Shown here piece after piece: positions 14,090 through 26,856 of a stretch of 64,000 nt of DNA. The DNA is taken from positions 10,826,611-10,890,610 of the forward strand of contig CM054159.1 in the NCBI GenBank assembly GCA_028751875.1. The letters are read 5' to 3'. Numbering within the stretch: the stretch's first letter is position 1; each line of letters opens with the position of its first letter. The DNA comes from Rapana venosa. Lineage: Eukaryota; Mollusca; Gastropoda; Neogastropoda; Muricidae. A model generated the notes under the pieces. It saw only the letters and a list, made by a program, of their open reading frames with translations. It had not been told where the DNA came from and did not search any database. Made by a program: the position numbers and the translations under genes.

Positions 14090-14725
14090 TGTGTGTGTGT
14101 GTGTGTGTGCGTGTGAAGTCAGGTCAAAGTTTTATTTCCAGATGGTTCATTGAATTAAGCAATGCATTTGCTTTTTTTTCATCAAGCCATCTATCTCGGA
14201 ACAAAAATTTCTGAATGATAATATTGAAGTACTACATTATTACAACCTTTACCAATAAAGTATACCAACAAGAAAAAAAGACGAAGAAAATAAATAAAAT
14301 AATACACTGCAACACTGTGTGTGTGTGTGTGTGCGTGTGTGTGCGCGTGTGTGTGTGCGTGTAGTGTGTAGTGTGTGTGTGGTGTGTGTGTGTGGTGTCT
14401 GTGCGTGTATGTGTAGTGTGTGTGTGGTGTGTGAGTGTGTCTGTGCTGTAGTGTGTAGTGTGTGTGTGTAGTGAATGTTGTCGCTGCTTCGATTTTACGT
14501 CTGTTCACTCAAAGTGTTATTAGACATAGGAAGGGCAGGGGCATTTATGTTGATGCTTGTGTGTAGGGTGATGTGTGTGTAGTGTAATGTGTGTAGTGTG
14601 TGTGTGCGTGCGTGAGTGTGTGTGCGCGCGCGTAGGGTTGTTGTTGAATAAGACAAGAGAAAAACGGAGGGATTCTGGTGGTCTTGAGGTAACCCCACCC
14701 ACCCATTTAGAAAATGAAAAATCGC
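13798..14725. repeat. Unique sequence with (TG)n, (TGCG)n tracts
   Basis: 13798-14015 is G/T-rich unique sequence; a weak tRNA-like head may be present near 13865. (TG)n/(TGCG)n at 14018-14115. AT-rich 14116-14300. (GT)n with TAG interruptions at 14305-14475 and 14565-14630. Confidence 0.8.
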
Positions 14726-15228
14726 AAGTTTGATTCGCTCGCCTACGACCACATAGGTTATGGGACACCTTTACCTTTTATCTTACTTTGCGTTGACACC
14801 TTTACCTTTTTTTTTATATCCTACTATGCGTTGATACCTTTACCTTTTTTATATCCTACTATGCGTTGACACCTTTACCGTTTGGCCTTACTTTGCGTTG
14901 ACACCTTTACCTTTTTTTTATATCCTACTATGCGTTGATACCTTTACCTTTTTTATATCCTACTATGCGTTGACACCTTTACCGTTTTGCCTTACTTTGC
15001 GTTGACACCTTTACCTTTTTACCTTACTTTGCGTTGACACCTTTAACTGTTTACCTTACTTTGCATTGACACCTTTACCTTTTATCTTACTTTGCGTTGA
15101 CACCTTTACCTTTTTACCTTTGCGTTGACACCTTTACCTTTTTACCTTACTTTGTGTTGACTGACACCTTTACCTTTTCACCTTAATTTGCGTTGACACC
15201 TTTATCTTTTCACCTTACTTTGCAATTT
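14726..15228 (+). repeat. SINE-2 3' tail running into a tail-derived tandem array
   Basis: 14730-14775 matches the 3' end of SINE-2 (CTACGACC...TAGGTTATGGGACACC). From there the tail TGACACCTTTACCTTTT is repeated about 15 times with linkers such as TATCCTACTATGCGT or ACCTTACTTTGCGT, giving units of roughly 28-40 bp. A four-unit block is itself repeated (14795-14880 and 14905-14990). Confidence 0.85.
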
Positions 15229-15453
15229 ATATCCCTGTCTCCGAACTTCTGCCTTTGTGCTTACAGTCATTACAAGAACTGGTCTGGAACAATTCCTGTC
15301 TTTGCGCCAGAATGCTCTCTCTCTCTCTCACTCTCTCTCTCTCCCCCCATGTTGTCTGTTGCTGCTGCTTTTATTTTGCTCTTGGTTTCTTTGCTATTTT
15401 TACGGTTGTTTCTGTGTTTTCTGTTTTGCTTTCTTTATTACTTGTTGTTGCGT

Positions 15454-15485
<32 letters not shown>

Positions 15486-15589
15486 TGGGTGATTTTTGGT
15501 TGGGGGGGGGGGGTGTAGATATTTTGTTTCCCGTATACTGTACGAGTGATTTGGTATGGGCTTTATTTTATTTTATTATCATATTATAT
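15229..15589. repeat. Unique sequence and (TC)n patches
   Basis: (TC)n at 15315-15343 and 15454-15485, T-rich between, a G run at 15502-15512. No gene recognised. Confidence 0.7.
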
Positions 15590-15680
15590 CCCTAAGGGCG
15601 GGGACTGGATGTAAAACCCCCCCACATGGGTGCTTATTCATTATCCTCGAAATAAAAGAATGCCATTGTCATTGTCTATC
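15590..15680 (+). mobile_element. SINE 3' tail fragment
   Basis: GGCGGGGACTGGATGTAAAA tail followed by a stem-like ACATGGGTGCTTATTCATTA, CCTCGAAATAAAAGAAT, and TTGTCATTGTC; it runs into C-rich and (TC)n sequence. The upstream sequence is not the SINE-1 body. Confidence 0.75.
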
Positions 15681-15966
15681 TCTCCCTCCCTCCCTCCCTC
15701 CCCCCCCCCCCTCTCTCTCTCTCCCTCTCTGTGTGCCAATACAAAGGGAAACGTGCGGTGCTGATGTATACATGTATAGTAAGGGATGGATAGAGGGTCA
15801 TAACCGTGCTGGCAGAAGAAATAATGATTATGAACCGCGCCCCCCCCCCCCCCCCCCCCCCCCACCCCTTTACTTCTCGCTGTCTCTGTCTCTCTCCCTC
15901 TCTCTGTCTCTCCCCCCTCTCTCTGTGTCCCTCTTTCTGTCCCTGTCTCTCTGTCCCTGTCTGTGT

Positions 15967-16045
<79 letters not shown>

Positions 16046-16467
16046 GTACCCTGATGACGGATTCATACTTTATATTTTCAATACTTTATTAGGCTTGTCG
16101 ACTATACTTAAGTTTTAATGAATGCCCTATTTCAATATCTTATTGTCATATGTAACAAGTATGTGTACCATTTGAAAATGTGTAGATGTTTATTTTTATG
16201 ACTTATTAAGTTTGGTAGTTGTTATTTTTCTTGGTTTTGTTGTTATTCTTGTTGTTGTTGTTTGTTTGTTTTTTACTTTTTTTCTTCTTTTTATTGGTTT
16301 GTTTTTTTCTTTTTCTTTTCTTTTGTTTGTTTGTTTGTTTTGGTTAGGTTTATTAGGGGGTGAGGGGGTGGTGTTTCTAGAGTTTTCTTTATATGTTTGT
16401 TTCCTTTTATATGTTTGTTTTTTTTGTTGTTGTTTTGGGGTTTTTTGTTTTGAAAAGGGTTATTTCC
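15681..16467. repeat. (TC)n, poly-C and T-rich sequence
   Basis: CCCT/TC runs at 15682-15733. Poly-C at 15840-15863. (TC)n at 15880-16042. 16046-16460 is T-rich and GT-poor with TTG/TTTG runs and no gene. Confidence 0.8.
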
Positions 16468-16605
16468 CTTTGTTTCTACTGTGTGAGAGTATAAGTATTG
16501 GGTTATTATTAAGATGTATCCCTACGGGCGGGGACTGGATGTAAAAAAGCACATGAGTGCTTATTTATTATCCTCGAAATAAAAGAATTTGTCATTGTCA
16601 TTGTC
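16468..16605 (+). mobile_element. SINE-like copy with alternative 5' part (SINE-1b)
   Basis: Begins near TTGTTTCTACTGTGTGAG, AGTATAAGTATTGGGTT, AAGATGTATCCCTACGGGCG, then the common tail GGACTGGATGTAAAAAAGC and TTGTCATTGTC. A second copy of the same order is at 53075-53215. It shares the tail but not the body of SINE-1. Confidence 0.75.
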
Positions 16606-17339
16606 TCCCTCTCTCTCTCCCTCCTCCTTTACCTATCAGGAATCTACAGTATGGCTGATGACATCATCAGTGTTGCTATACAAAGAGTCATACAAAAAAA
16701 AGAAATCATTCTGTGTGTGTGTGTGTGTGCGTGCGTGTGTGTGTGTGTGTGTGTGTGTTTCTTGTCTGCTGATCCCAGTTTCTCTTCTCTCCCCCTTTCT
16801 CTCTGTCTCTGTGTTTCTCTCCTCTGTGACAACTTCTCTGTCTCTCTCTCTGTCTCTCTCTTCCCTCTAGCTCCCCTAACCCCCCCCCCCCCTCTCTCTT
16901 TTCTTACCCAATCCCCAAATACTCTCTTTTATCTACCTTCTTTTCTTTTGTTTTCCTGTGTGTGAGTGTGTGTATGAGCGTGCGCATGTACGCAAGCTTA
17001 CCATAATGTTGTTTGCGAGTGTGCACGTGCGAGCATGCACACGTGCGCACCTGTGTGTGCACACCATGCCCATGCTCATAAAGACACACACACACACACA
17101 CACTATAACAAACAACAATGAAACAGCAAGACACCTTAAAACACAGAAAACACAACACTGGCTGCCAGCTACTATAACTACTACTTCTACTTCTACTACT
17201 ACTACTACTACCCCTACTACTACTTCTACTTCCACTACTACTACTACTACTACTACTACTATACCCCGGCTACACACCGGTATTAATTTGTGGGTCACTA
17301 TACCCCGGCTACACACCGGTATTAATTTGTGGGTCATGT
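16606..17339. repeat. (TC)n, (TG)n, (CTA)n and a 38-bp direct duplication
   Basis: (TC)n and (TG)n at 16602-16870. (CA)n at 17084-17102. (CTA)n/(CTT)n at 17172-17262. Two tandem copies of a 38-39 bp unit (TATACCCCGGCTACACACCG...GTGGGTCA) at 17261-17337. Confidence 0.85.
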
Positions 17340-18100
17340 AATATCTTCCATAGAGTGCGAGTCGAAAAAAAGTTGGTGATATTCACAGATTTGTTTAAGT
17401 ATGAAAAAATGCACTGTGCACTTGTTTTGGGGATTGAAGACATAGAGCAATAATACCAGGTAGTCAGAGAAAGTTGGAAATAATCATCAAATGAGGATTG
17501 CCTGTATTCCTACAGCGTTGACCCCGCGCATACATATTGCCGTAAGGAAGCTAGCAGACGACAAAGGACTGAGGGGTGGGGGGGGGGGGGGGGGGGGTAC
17601 AGTCTTTGCAAATTAAAAAAAACAACATTAAAACCTACCAAATTTATTCAAAATCACATGAGTTTTGAGTCAGAGGCTAGTCTTTCACAAAAAAGTGGTT
17701 TAAAAAAATTATTATTATTATTATTATTTTTTTTTAAATCTCTGTGGATGCCTTAGTACTAACGTGCGGTATGAATATAAGAGTCACATAGAGAAACAGA
17801 AGGAAAAAGAGTGATATTTTTAATACCGGTGTGCGGCCCAACTGTTGGCTCACAACTTGGCGAGTTGGCTCGTTTATGAAATCAAGGGGCATTGACACTT
17901 TTAAAAGGTAGTTGTTAGTGGTGGTGGTGGTGGTGGGGGGGGGGGGGGGGGGGGGGGCTGGGGGGGAGGGGGGGGGGGACTAGGGAGGGCTAGGGAGGGC
18001 AGTGGGGGTGGGGGTGGGGGGATAGGAGGAGGAGGGGGATGAGGTCGAGGAAACAACTGCTTTGTCTCCAAACCACGTGTCTTGCACTGAGGGACATAAC
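17340..18100. other. Unique sequence, then poly-G
   Basis: 17340-17577 and 17598-17915 are ordinary sequence with a (TTA)n patch at 17708-17728. Poly-G at 17578-17597. (GTG)n passing into long poly-G at 17917-18010 interrupted by CT, AGG and T. No gene recognised. Confidence 0.7.
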
Positions 18101-18902
18101 ATCACTCTCTCTCTCTCTGTCTGTCTCTCTCTGTCTCTCTCTCACTCTCCCCCCCCCCTCCCCCCCCCCTCTCTCTCTCTCTCTCTCTGTCTAGTCAGGA
18201 TTCTGCCTGAAGAGACAGCCCTCCCTCCCCCCTTCCTTCCTTCCTTCCTTCATCTCATGTCTCTGCTATCACTGCTAATCTGAGAACTCTGGCCCGACCT
18301 TCAAAACAAAAGACGATGATTTTGGGGGGGATGAGGTGGGGTGGAGGTTAAAGGTTTGGGATTTGGTGCTGGAGGGGTGGGAAGGGGAGGCAGGCTGAGG
18401 GGTAGTGGGGTGGGGAGGGGGGAGGGAAGGCTGAGAGACCTGGTAGGGGGGGGGGTGTGGGGGTGGGGGGGGGGGGGGGGTTGTTGTTGGGGAGGTAAGG
18501 GGTGACGGGTGTGAGACGTATTCGTCGTGGCTCACGTTCCACGACAGATCTGACATTTCTTACACATGTTTTCAATCACGAGGTAAAGTCGAGCCGAAGC
18601 GTGCGTGAACTACTCGTAAACTCTTCACGAGGAAAGACTTGCTGTTTTTGTGAGGGGGTTTGGGTGGGGTGGTGGGGGATGGGGGGGGTGTGGTGCTGTC
18701 CTCCTCCTCCTCCTGTTCTTCTTCCTCAGGGTAAAGTGATGGCAAATCTTCAGGCTGTCATTCAATCGGCTGCTTTTATTATTCACGATTTTCTTGCTGT
18801 CTTTGGAGGTACCGACTCTTTCACCCTCTCTCTGTCTCTTCACTTTCTTCACGGTCTATCCTTGTGATCCCTTGGTCTGTAACTGATTTAAAAAAACTCC
18901 TT
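18101..18902. repeat. (TC)n, G-rich tract, short dispersed motif
   Basis: (TC)n and C runs at 18102-18190. (CTTC)n at 18233-18252. G-rich tract with multiple G runs at 18324-18500. The dispersed ACAGATCTGACATTTCTTAC motif at 18543-18562. Other parts are unrecognised. Confidence 0.75.
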
Positions 18903-19112
18903 ATTGGGGACGGGATAGGTCAGTAATCAGAGCACTCGCTTCTCCCCAGCTAAGGTTAAGCAGTATTGAGCGTGGTTACCAAGAGGATGGGTGACCGTTT
19001 GCGCGCCTTGGCTTCAGTACAGTCCCCCACCAGTTCACCCAGCTGTAAATGGGTACCTGCCCTCTTTAGGGTCAAGGGAAGGAAAAGCAGCGAGCGAGAG
19101 GAGATGGGCATA
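18903..19112 (+). mobile_element. SINE-2 copy (tRNA-like A box plus 5S-rRNA-like core)
   Basis: Head GACGGGATAGGTCAGTAATC resembles a tRNA A box. From about 18951, GGTTAAGCAGTATTGAGCG...GGATGGGTGACCG matches the internal promoter region of 5S rRNA. The body continues ACCCAGCTGTAAATGGGTACC and CAGCGAGCGAGAGGAGATGG. The 3' part is replaced by (CAAA)n at 19108-19150. Confidence 0.85.
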
Positions 19113-19459
19113 CAAACAAACAAACAAACAAGCAAACAAACAAACAACAAACGAGGAAGCATAATGAAACGTTTGCTTTCGTACAGAAGACCGGTAACAT
19201 TTCAGAATCTCTTTTAACATTGCTGCATCTGGTTTGAGCTAATAACAACCCCACTTTTTTCCTTAATATTTTTTCTTCTTTTTTTTCCTTTCTTGTTTTT
19301 TTTTTTTCTGTTGGTAGCTAGCTGCTTCTGATGCTGTCGTGTTGCCTGCCTGCCTGCCTGCAGACTTGTCTTGGAGAGGACACACACTTTGGTTCCAGCT
19401 GACTGACACCTGTCTGTGGGCAACCTACTATATAATAATTATAAATTATGCCATGTGTT

Positions 19460-19525
<66 letters not shown>

Positions 19526-20219
19526 GATTCATACACAGATTTCTCAGTAAATATCAAGGACTTCTTTTAATGTTTTCAAGCAGCCTGCTCCCCCCCCCCT
19601 CTCTTTCTCTCTCCATCTCTCTCTTCATCTCTCTTCCTCTCTCTCACACCCTTCTCTCTCTATCTCTTTCTCTCTCTCCCTCTCTTTCTCTCCAACTCTC
19701 TCTCTCTCCTCCCTCTTTCTCTCCCTCTTTTCTCTCTCCGTCTCTCTCTCTTTCTCTCCCTCTCTCTCTCCCTCTCTCTTTCTCTCTTCATCTCTCTCTC
19801 CCCCCCTCTCTCTCTCACCCTCCCTCTCTCTCACTTTCTCTCTCTCCATCTCTCTCTTTCTCTCTCTTTCTCTCTAGCTCTCCCCTCCCTCTCCTCTCCA
19901 TCCCTCTCCCTCTCCATTCCCCCCCCCCCCCTCTCTCATAATAAACTGTAGAATCTGTCTGGTCATATTTTGTCACGTTTACATCAATGTTGATAACAAA
20001 AAACGAAACGCTTGTCATCAGCCAACTAAAAACCAAAAAAGACTTTAATAATACCCTAACATCAACTTTTCCATAGTGTACTCCCAAATTTCTTTCTTTC
20101 TTTATGTTGTTTTATTTTATAAAATAAAAAAATCCCTTTAAGAACAACTGTGCCCGTTAGGGACACAACATTAACAGCATCATTCACACTCATGGGTCAC
20201 AAAACTTGGGCCTATACTC
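19113..20219. repeat. (CAAA)n, T-rich, long (TC)n; some unique sequence
   Basis: (CAAA)n at 19108-19148. T-rich at 19256-19310. (CTGC)n at 19347-19363. (TC)n at 19463-19524. (TC)n with TTTC and C interruptions at 19590-19935. 19940-20219 is unrecognised AT-rich sequence. Confidence 0.8.
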
Positions 20220-20985
20220 TACAAAAAAAAAAAAAAAAAAAAAAAAAAGGTGTGTAACCCGTTCTGCATGATGAACACCGGAGTGACTAAGTAACACACC
20301 AAACAAGACATCAAAAACTCCCCCCGACTCTCCACCCCAACCAACCCCAGTAAGCAAAGGATTAAAAACAACAACAACCAACAACAACAAAAAAACCAGC
20401 CACGGGGTCTGATGCTGACGTGTATACAATCATAATACTCTTTGTATCTTACTCGTGTGTGTAGCAACAGCTGTAAACAGTTACGTTATGTATCATGGAG
20501 GATACGGGGGTGGGGGTGGGGGGTGGGGGGGGGGGGGGGGTGATGGTGGTAGAGGTGGTGGTAGAGGTGGTGGGTGGGTGGGGGTGGGGGGTGGGGGGCT
20601 GGAATGGGGTAGGGAAGGGGGGAGAGAATAAAAACTAAAGAGAATGATGGAAAAAAAAATACGGAGCTGGGGGGTGGGGAGAGGGGGGAGAGGGACGGGG
20701 GTGGGGGGCTTGGGGTGGGGGTGGGGCTTGGGGGTGGGGGGGGGGGGGCTTGAGGGGAGGGGGGAGGGGCTTGGGGAATGGGAGGGGGCGGGGGTGGAAT
20801 GGGGTAGGGGAGAGAATAAAATAAAAATAAAGAGAATGATGAAAACAAAATTATGAAGCTGGGGGGGGTGGGGGTGGGAGGGAGGGAGGGGGGGGGGGGG
20901 GTCTTAGGAGGAGGGAGGGAGGCTTGGGGAGGGCGGGGCTGGGGGATGTTTCTGGCGGGTGGGAGTGTTAAGGGGCTTGTTGATT
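20220..20985. repeat. Poly-A, then G-rich tract with a duplicated unit of about 200 bp
   Basis: Poly-A at 20223-20248. 20250-20500 unrecognised. 20505-20950 is dominated by GGGGGTGGGG. Within it AATAAAAACTAAAGAGAATG (20627-20646) and a near copy (20815-20837) mark two units about 190-200 bp apart. Many G runs make the plus strand a G-quadruplex candidate. Confidence 0.8.
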
Positions 20986-22932
<1,947 letters not shown>

Positions 22933-23049
22933 CTCTTCAAACTTTTTGGAGATCATGGTGAAGGCTTTGAAGATGGTCTCGATGGACCCGGTCACAGTGA
23001 CAATCCTTTCTGGGCACGACCCGTCTGATATGTTGATTTTGGCACCGCT
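22933..23049 (-). CDS. PCBP: PCBP exon: C-terminal two thirds of KH1
   Basis: This 117-nt exon encodes 39 residues, from SGAKINISDGSCPERIVTVTG to IFKAFTMISKKFEE, collinear and equal in length with vertebrate SGARINISEGNCPERI...IDKLEE. It supplies the beta strands and C-terminal helix of the type I KH1 fold. The acceptor is GGCTTGCAG/AGC and the donor GAAGAG/GTAACC. The downstream intron is only 547 bp and mostly a GAT/GGT hexamer array; the upstream intron is 3.8 kb. Reading into the intron hits a stop after 15 codons, so retention would truncate the protein. Confidence 0.93.
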
Positions 23050-23084
23050 CTGCAAGCCGCACAACAAAAAACAGCCGTGTGTGT

Positions 23085-23440
23085 GATCATCAATGAAAGT
23101 CAAGTCAAAGTTCAAGTTAAGTCAAGGTGAAAGTCCAAGTTTGGTCAAGGTCCAAGTCCAAGTTTGGTCACGTCCAAGTCAAGACCGAGTCAAAGTTCAA
23201 GTCAAGTCAAAGTCAAGACAGAATCAAAGTCCAAGTCAAGTCCAAGTCAAGTCAAGACCAATTCAAGACCAATTCAAGTCCAAGTCAAGACTGAGTCAAA
23301 GTCAAAGTCCAAGTCAAGACCGAGTCAAAGTCCAAGACCAAGTCAAAGTCAAGTCAAAGTCAAGACCGAGTCAAAGTCCAAGTCAAGTCCAAGTCAAAAA
23401 CACTTTAGTCATCCCATGAAGGGCAATTTCATAATACTGA
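23085..23440. repeat. AAGTCA minisatellite grown on an interspersed 3' tail
   Basis: 23092-23398 consists of short units such as AAGTCA, AAGTCC, AAGACCGAGTC in irregular order. It ends in AAAAACACTTTAGTCATCCC and ATGAAGGGCAATTTC. That end matches, on the opposite strand, 53380-53430, where CCCTTCATGGGATG is followed by TTGACTTGAC. This suggests the array is an expanded 3' terminal repeat of an interspersed element on the minus strand. Confidence 0.82.
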
Positions 23441-23658
23441 CAGTAGGCACATTGATTACGTATCATAATCTCGAAAGACACAAGAGAGGTATACGACATA
23501 ATAGGTTATTGGAATATACTGGAAGTCTTTCGGGGTTCAAAGAATGTTAAGAGTGGTTAGAGGTTTTTTAATTTCTTTTTTGGTTGTTGTTGCTGTTGTG
23601 AATATTTCTCGTCTTTTTGCGTGTAATTATCCCCCCCCCCCCCCCCCCCCCCCCCCAT
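23441..23658. other. Unique intron sequence and poly-C
   Basis: Unrecognised sequence, T-rich from 23560, ending in a poly-C run at 23631-23656. Confidence 0.6.
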
Positions 23659-23942
23659 GCCGGGGGCCTGTTAGTATAAATAACATTCCCACCTTCTGAA
23701 ATTCTGAGCCAGGAATTCCCTCTTTTCTATCCCTCTTTGTTTCTGCTTTGTTCCTTTTTTTCTTGTCACCTCTTTCTTGATTATTTTCTGCCTTCTTGGT
23801 CCGTTCTCCGAAATCGGAATGCGCTGGGCCTGACTTGTCAGGCGCTTACCGGCAGCGCTACGCATTTTCGCTTAGGTGACGGACAACGCTTTGCTTCTGC
23901 TGTCTGAACGTTCGACGACGATGACGACGACAAAGAAGAAGT
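23659..23942 (+). mobile_element. Element-3 copy
   Basis: GGGGGCCTGTTAGTATAAAT start, CTCTTTTCTATCCCTC block, GCGCTGGGCCTGACTTGTC block, and TTCGACGACGATGACGACG with AAGAAG end. It lacks part of the central region of the 8470 copy. Confidence 0.82.
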
Positions 23943-24035
23943 TTGTGTGTAATTTTGTTTGCTCATATGTACGTGTGTGTGTGTAGTTGTTCTTCAGTTT
24001 AACGTCCTTCCACTAAATAGTGATATCTGACGGGA

Positions 24036-24083
<48 letters not shown>

Positions 24084-24132
24084 GTGCACGCGCGCGCACG
24101 TGCGTGTGTGTGTTAAAGGGGGAGGGGTATGC

Positions 24133-24171
<39 letters not shown>

Positions 24172-24619
24172 CGTTTGATAGTGCGCGCGTGCGTAAAAGG
24201 TAAACCGTGCTTTATTGATACAATTTTTAAATACTGCACAAAGGTATTATGTCCACTGGTGCAAAGTTATGCCCATCAATTCCTCCATAAACGCAGATTA
24301 TTATCTCTTTTCATCCTACCCCTGAACACACATAACACGACTATCGACCTCATCTTAAGGCTAGACAAGTGCGTGCATGTTGCCCAAAGCCTGCTTTTTG
24401 TTTTTGTTTGTTTGTTTGGTTTGGGAGTCTTATTTGCTTTTTAAGTTGTTACGGGCAAATGCGAAGATTTTTATGCGTAAAGTTAACTAATTACGGTTGT
24501 AAAGCATGTTTGTGAACCGTAATTCAGCTTTACACAGAAAAATCTTCACAATTTCCTGTTACCAACTTTTAGCTCCAAAAGCCCCAAGCATTTTAAAAGT
24601 CCAACCCCCCAGCCCCCTC
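23943..24619. repeat. (TG)n tracts and unique sequence
   Basis: (TG)n with CGCG at 24039-24110 and (TG)n at 24137-24168. 24170-24619 is unrecognised intron sequence. Confidence 0.75.
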
Positions 24620-25110
24620 CCCTCTCTCTCTCTCTCTCTCTCACACACACAAACACAGATAAATGAATCAAGACTAAGCTCCAACTTTGTACAATTAAAA
24701 TAACAAACAAAAAACCCCAACAAACATGAAACAAAGGAAAAAAACGAGTACAACGTGTATCAAGCATAAGCGGCTGATACCCCCCCCCCTCCCCCCCCTT
24801 CCTCTCTCTCTCTCTCTCTCACACACACAAACACAGATAGCTGAATCAAGACTAAGCACCAACTCTATCGAATTAAAGTAACAAACAAACATGGAACAAA
24901 GCAAAAAAACCAACCAGTAACAACGTGTATCAAGCATAAGCAGCTGATACCCACCCCCCCTTCCTCTCTCTCTCTCTCTCTCACACAAACACAGATAGCT
25001 GAATCAAGTCTAAGCACCTACTTTGTACAATTAAAATAACAAACAAACAAACATGGAACAAAGGAACAAACAACGAGCAACAACGTGTATCAAGCATAAG
25101 CGGCTGATAC
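24620..25110. repeat. Three-unit tandem repeat of about 165 bp
   Basis: Units start with poly-C / (CT)n then (CA)n, then AAACACAGATAGCTGAATCA, AGTAACAAACAAACATGG, and end CAACGTGTATCAAGCATAAG with CTGATAC. Unit ends are at about 24780, 24950 and 25110. Units differ by a few substitutions and by microsatellite length. Confidence 0.88.
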
Positions 25111-26061
25111 AAGTTTGAGCTTTGTACGAAACCCCATTGTCTACAATATCAATGACACTCACTGGAGATAACAGCACCCCACGAGGGGGGCCCATTGTGG
25201 TGGCTAAACATCTTTCATAAGCCTACAGGGCAAAGCACTTCAAGGATAACACGCTCGCCCAGACGTGCCTAAGCACGCACGCACGCATTATCCAAATTAT
25301 CTATCAAGTTATCATTGGCTACAGATTCAAACGTGTACATGACGGTAGATTTGACCATGGCGGAGGCCTCATATCTGAACTGTGGGCAGGAACAAAACTT
25401 GACAAAACTAAACTTGCCTAATCTTTTGTTTTAGTTGCTTTTCTTCTTGTTGTTGTTGTTGAAAGGCATAAAACCAAGATTTTTTCTTTTCCTAAACAAA
25501 ATCGCTTATTATTAAAGAAAAACAAAGCAGAGGAATACGGTAAGGTGATTATAAAGGTTAAAGCGTGAGTGACTGGAAAATAATATATATTTAAAATAAA
25601 CCCAGGAAAGTGTTGTTTTATTGCATGGGCCTTCATAAGCAATCACCAAAGCTGTACTCTCTCTATCTCTCTATATCTGTGTGTGTGTGCGTGGGAGTGC
25701 GTGTGTGTGCACTTGATAATATTGCTCATAACCTACATCTCTGAGATAAAGCATTCGTAAAAAAACAAAGAAGCGATGTCCCCATTTTCCAGACAAACCT
25801 AATTTTTCACTGACAATTTACTTTCTAGAATTGCTATTTCCACATAAATCTTACTAGATTGAATCTGTAGAAAAGCTGTTTGTTACATAACCATATTAAA
25901 TAGACCCATCTGGGGAATCATTCATCACTTAAATGGCGGGCTACATGATTCGGATCAAGGTCATTTTCGAGGTTTAAAATTTTTTATTATTATTATTTTT
26001 TTGTGTCCAGCGATTTGTGGATTTTATGCGACCAACAGTAGTTGTGTAACCACAGAAGTCT
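25111..26061. other. Unique intron sequence
   Basis: Mixed and then AT-rich sequence with a short (TG)/(TCTA) patch at 25655-25710 and (TTA)n at 25985-26000. I searched both strands for KH-like or other recognisable exons and saw none. Confidence 0.6.
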
Positions 26062-26226
26062 TTGGATGAGACTATAAACCGAGGCCCGTGTGCGAACGCA
26101 GCAGAACATCTTGCCCACTCGTTAAATTCTGTTCCGCTTTTCGTAAGAGTAGGCCATTGTGTGCCGGTAGGAAAAGATGACAGAATTTACAAAACCGCAT
26201 ACACATGTGCTTTCTTTTACATCCAG
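26062..26226 (+). mobile_element. SINE-1 body, 5' truncated
   Basis: TTTGGATGAGACTATAAACC, CGTAAGAGTAGGCCATTGTG and the ACAGAATTTACAAAACCGC block are present. The head is missing and the 3' end switches at about 26205 into the inverted tail / (GA)n array. Confidence 0.85.
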
Positions 26227-26241
26227 AGAGAGAGAGAGAGT

Positions 26242-26308
<67 letters not shown>

Positions 26309-26395
26309 AAAAACAATGACAATGACAAATTCTGGGTTTATTTTTAGGATAATGGATAAGCACCCTTGCTGGGGTTTTTTTACATCCAGAGAGTG

Positions 26396-26490
<95 letters not shown>

Positions 26491-26564
26491 GAAAAAGACA
26501 ATGACAAATTCCGGGGTTTATTTTTTAGGATAATGAATAAGCACCCATGTGCTTTCTTTTACAT

Positions 26565-26639
<75 letters not shown>

Positions 26640-26712
26640 ATGACAAAGATATTGACAAATTCTAGGGTTTATTTCAGGATAATGAATAAGCACCCATGTG
26701 CTATTCTTTTAC

Positions 26713-26759
<47 letters not shown>

Positions 26760-26800
26760 CAGAGAGAGAGAGACACAGAGAGAGACAGAGACAGACTGAC
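26205..26800 (-). repeat. Three tandem units of (GA)n plus inverted SINE tail
   Basis: Each unit of about 165-180 bp is ACATCCAGAGAG, long (GA)n, GAATGACAAA...GACAAATTC, GGGTTTATTTTTAGGATAAT, AAGCACCCATGTGC. Read on the minus strand this is the SINE tail (GCACATGGGTGCTTAT, ATTATCCT) followed by TTGTCATTGTC and (TC)n. Unit ends at about 26394, 26568 and 26715. The second unit carries an extra (TG)n. Confidence 0.85.
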
Positions 26801-26856
26801 AAGACAGACAGAAACACAGACAGACAGACAAAACAGATTTTATTAGGCATACTTAC

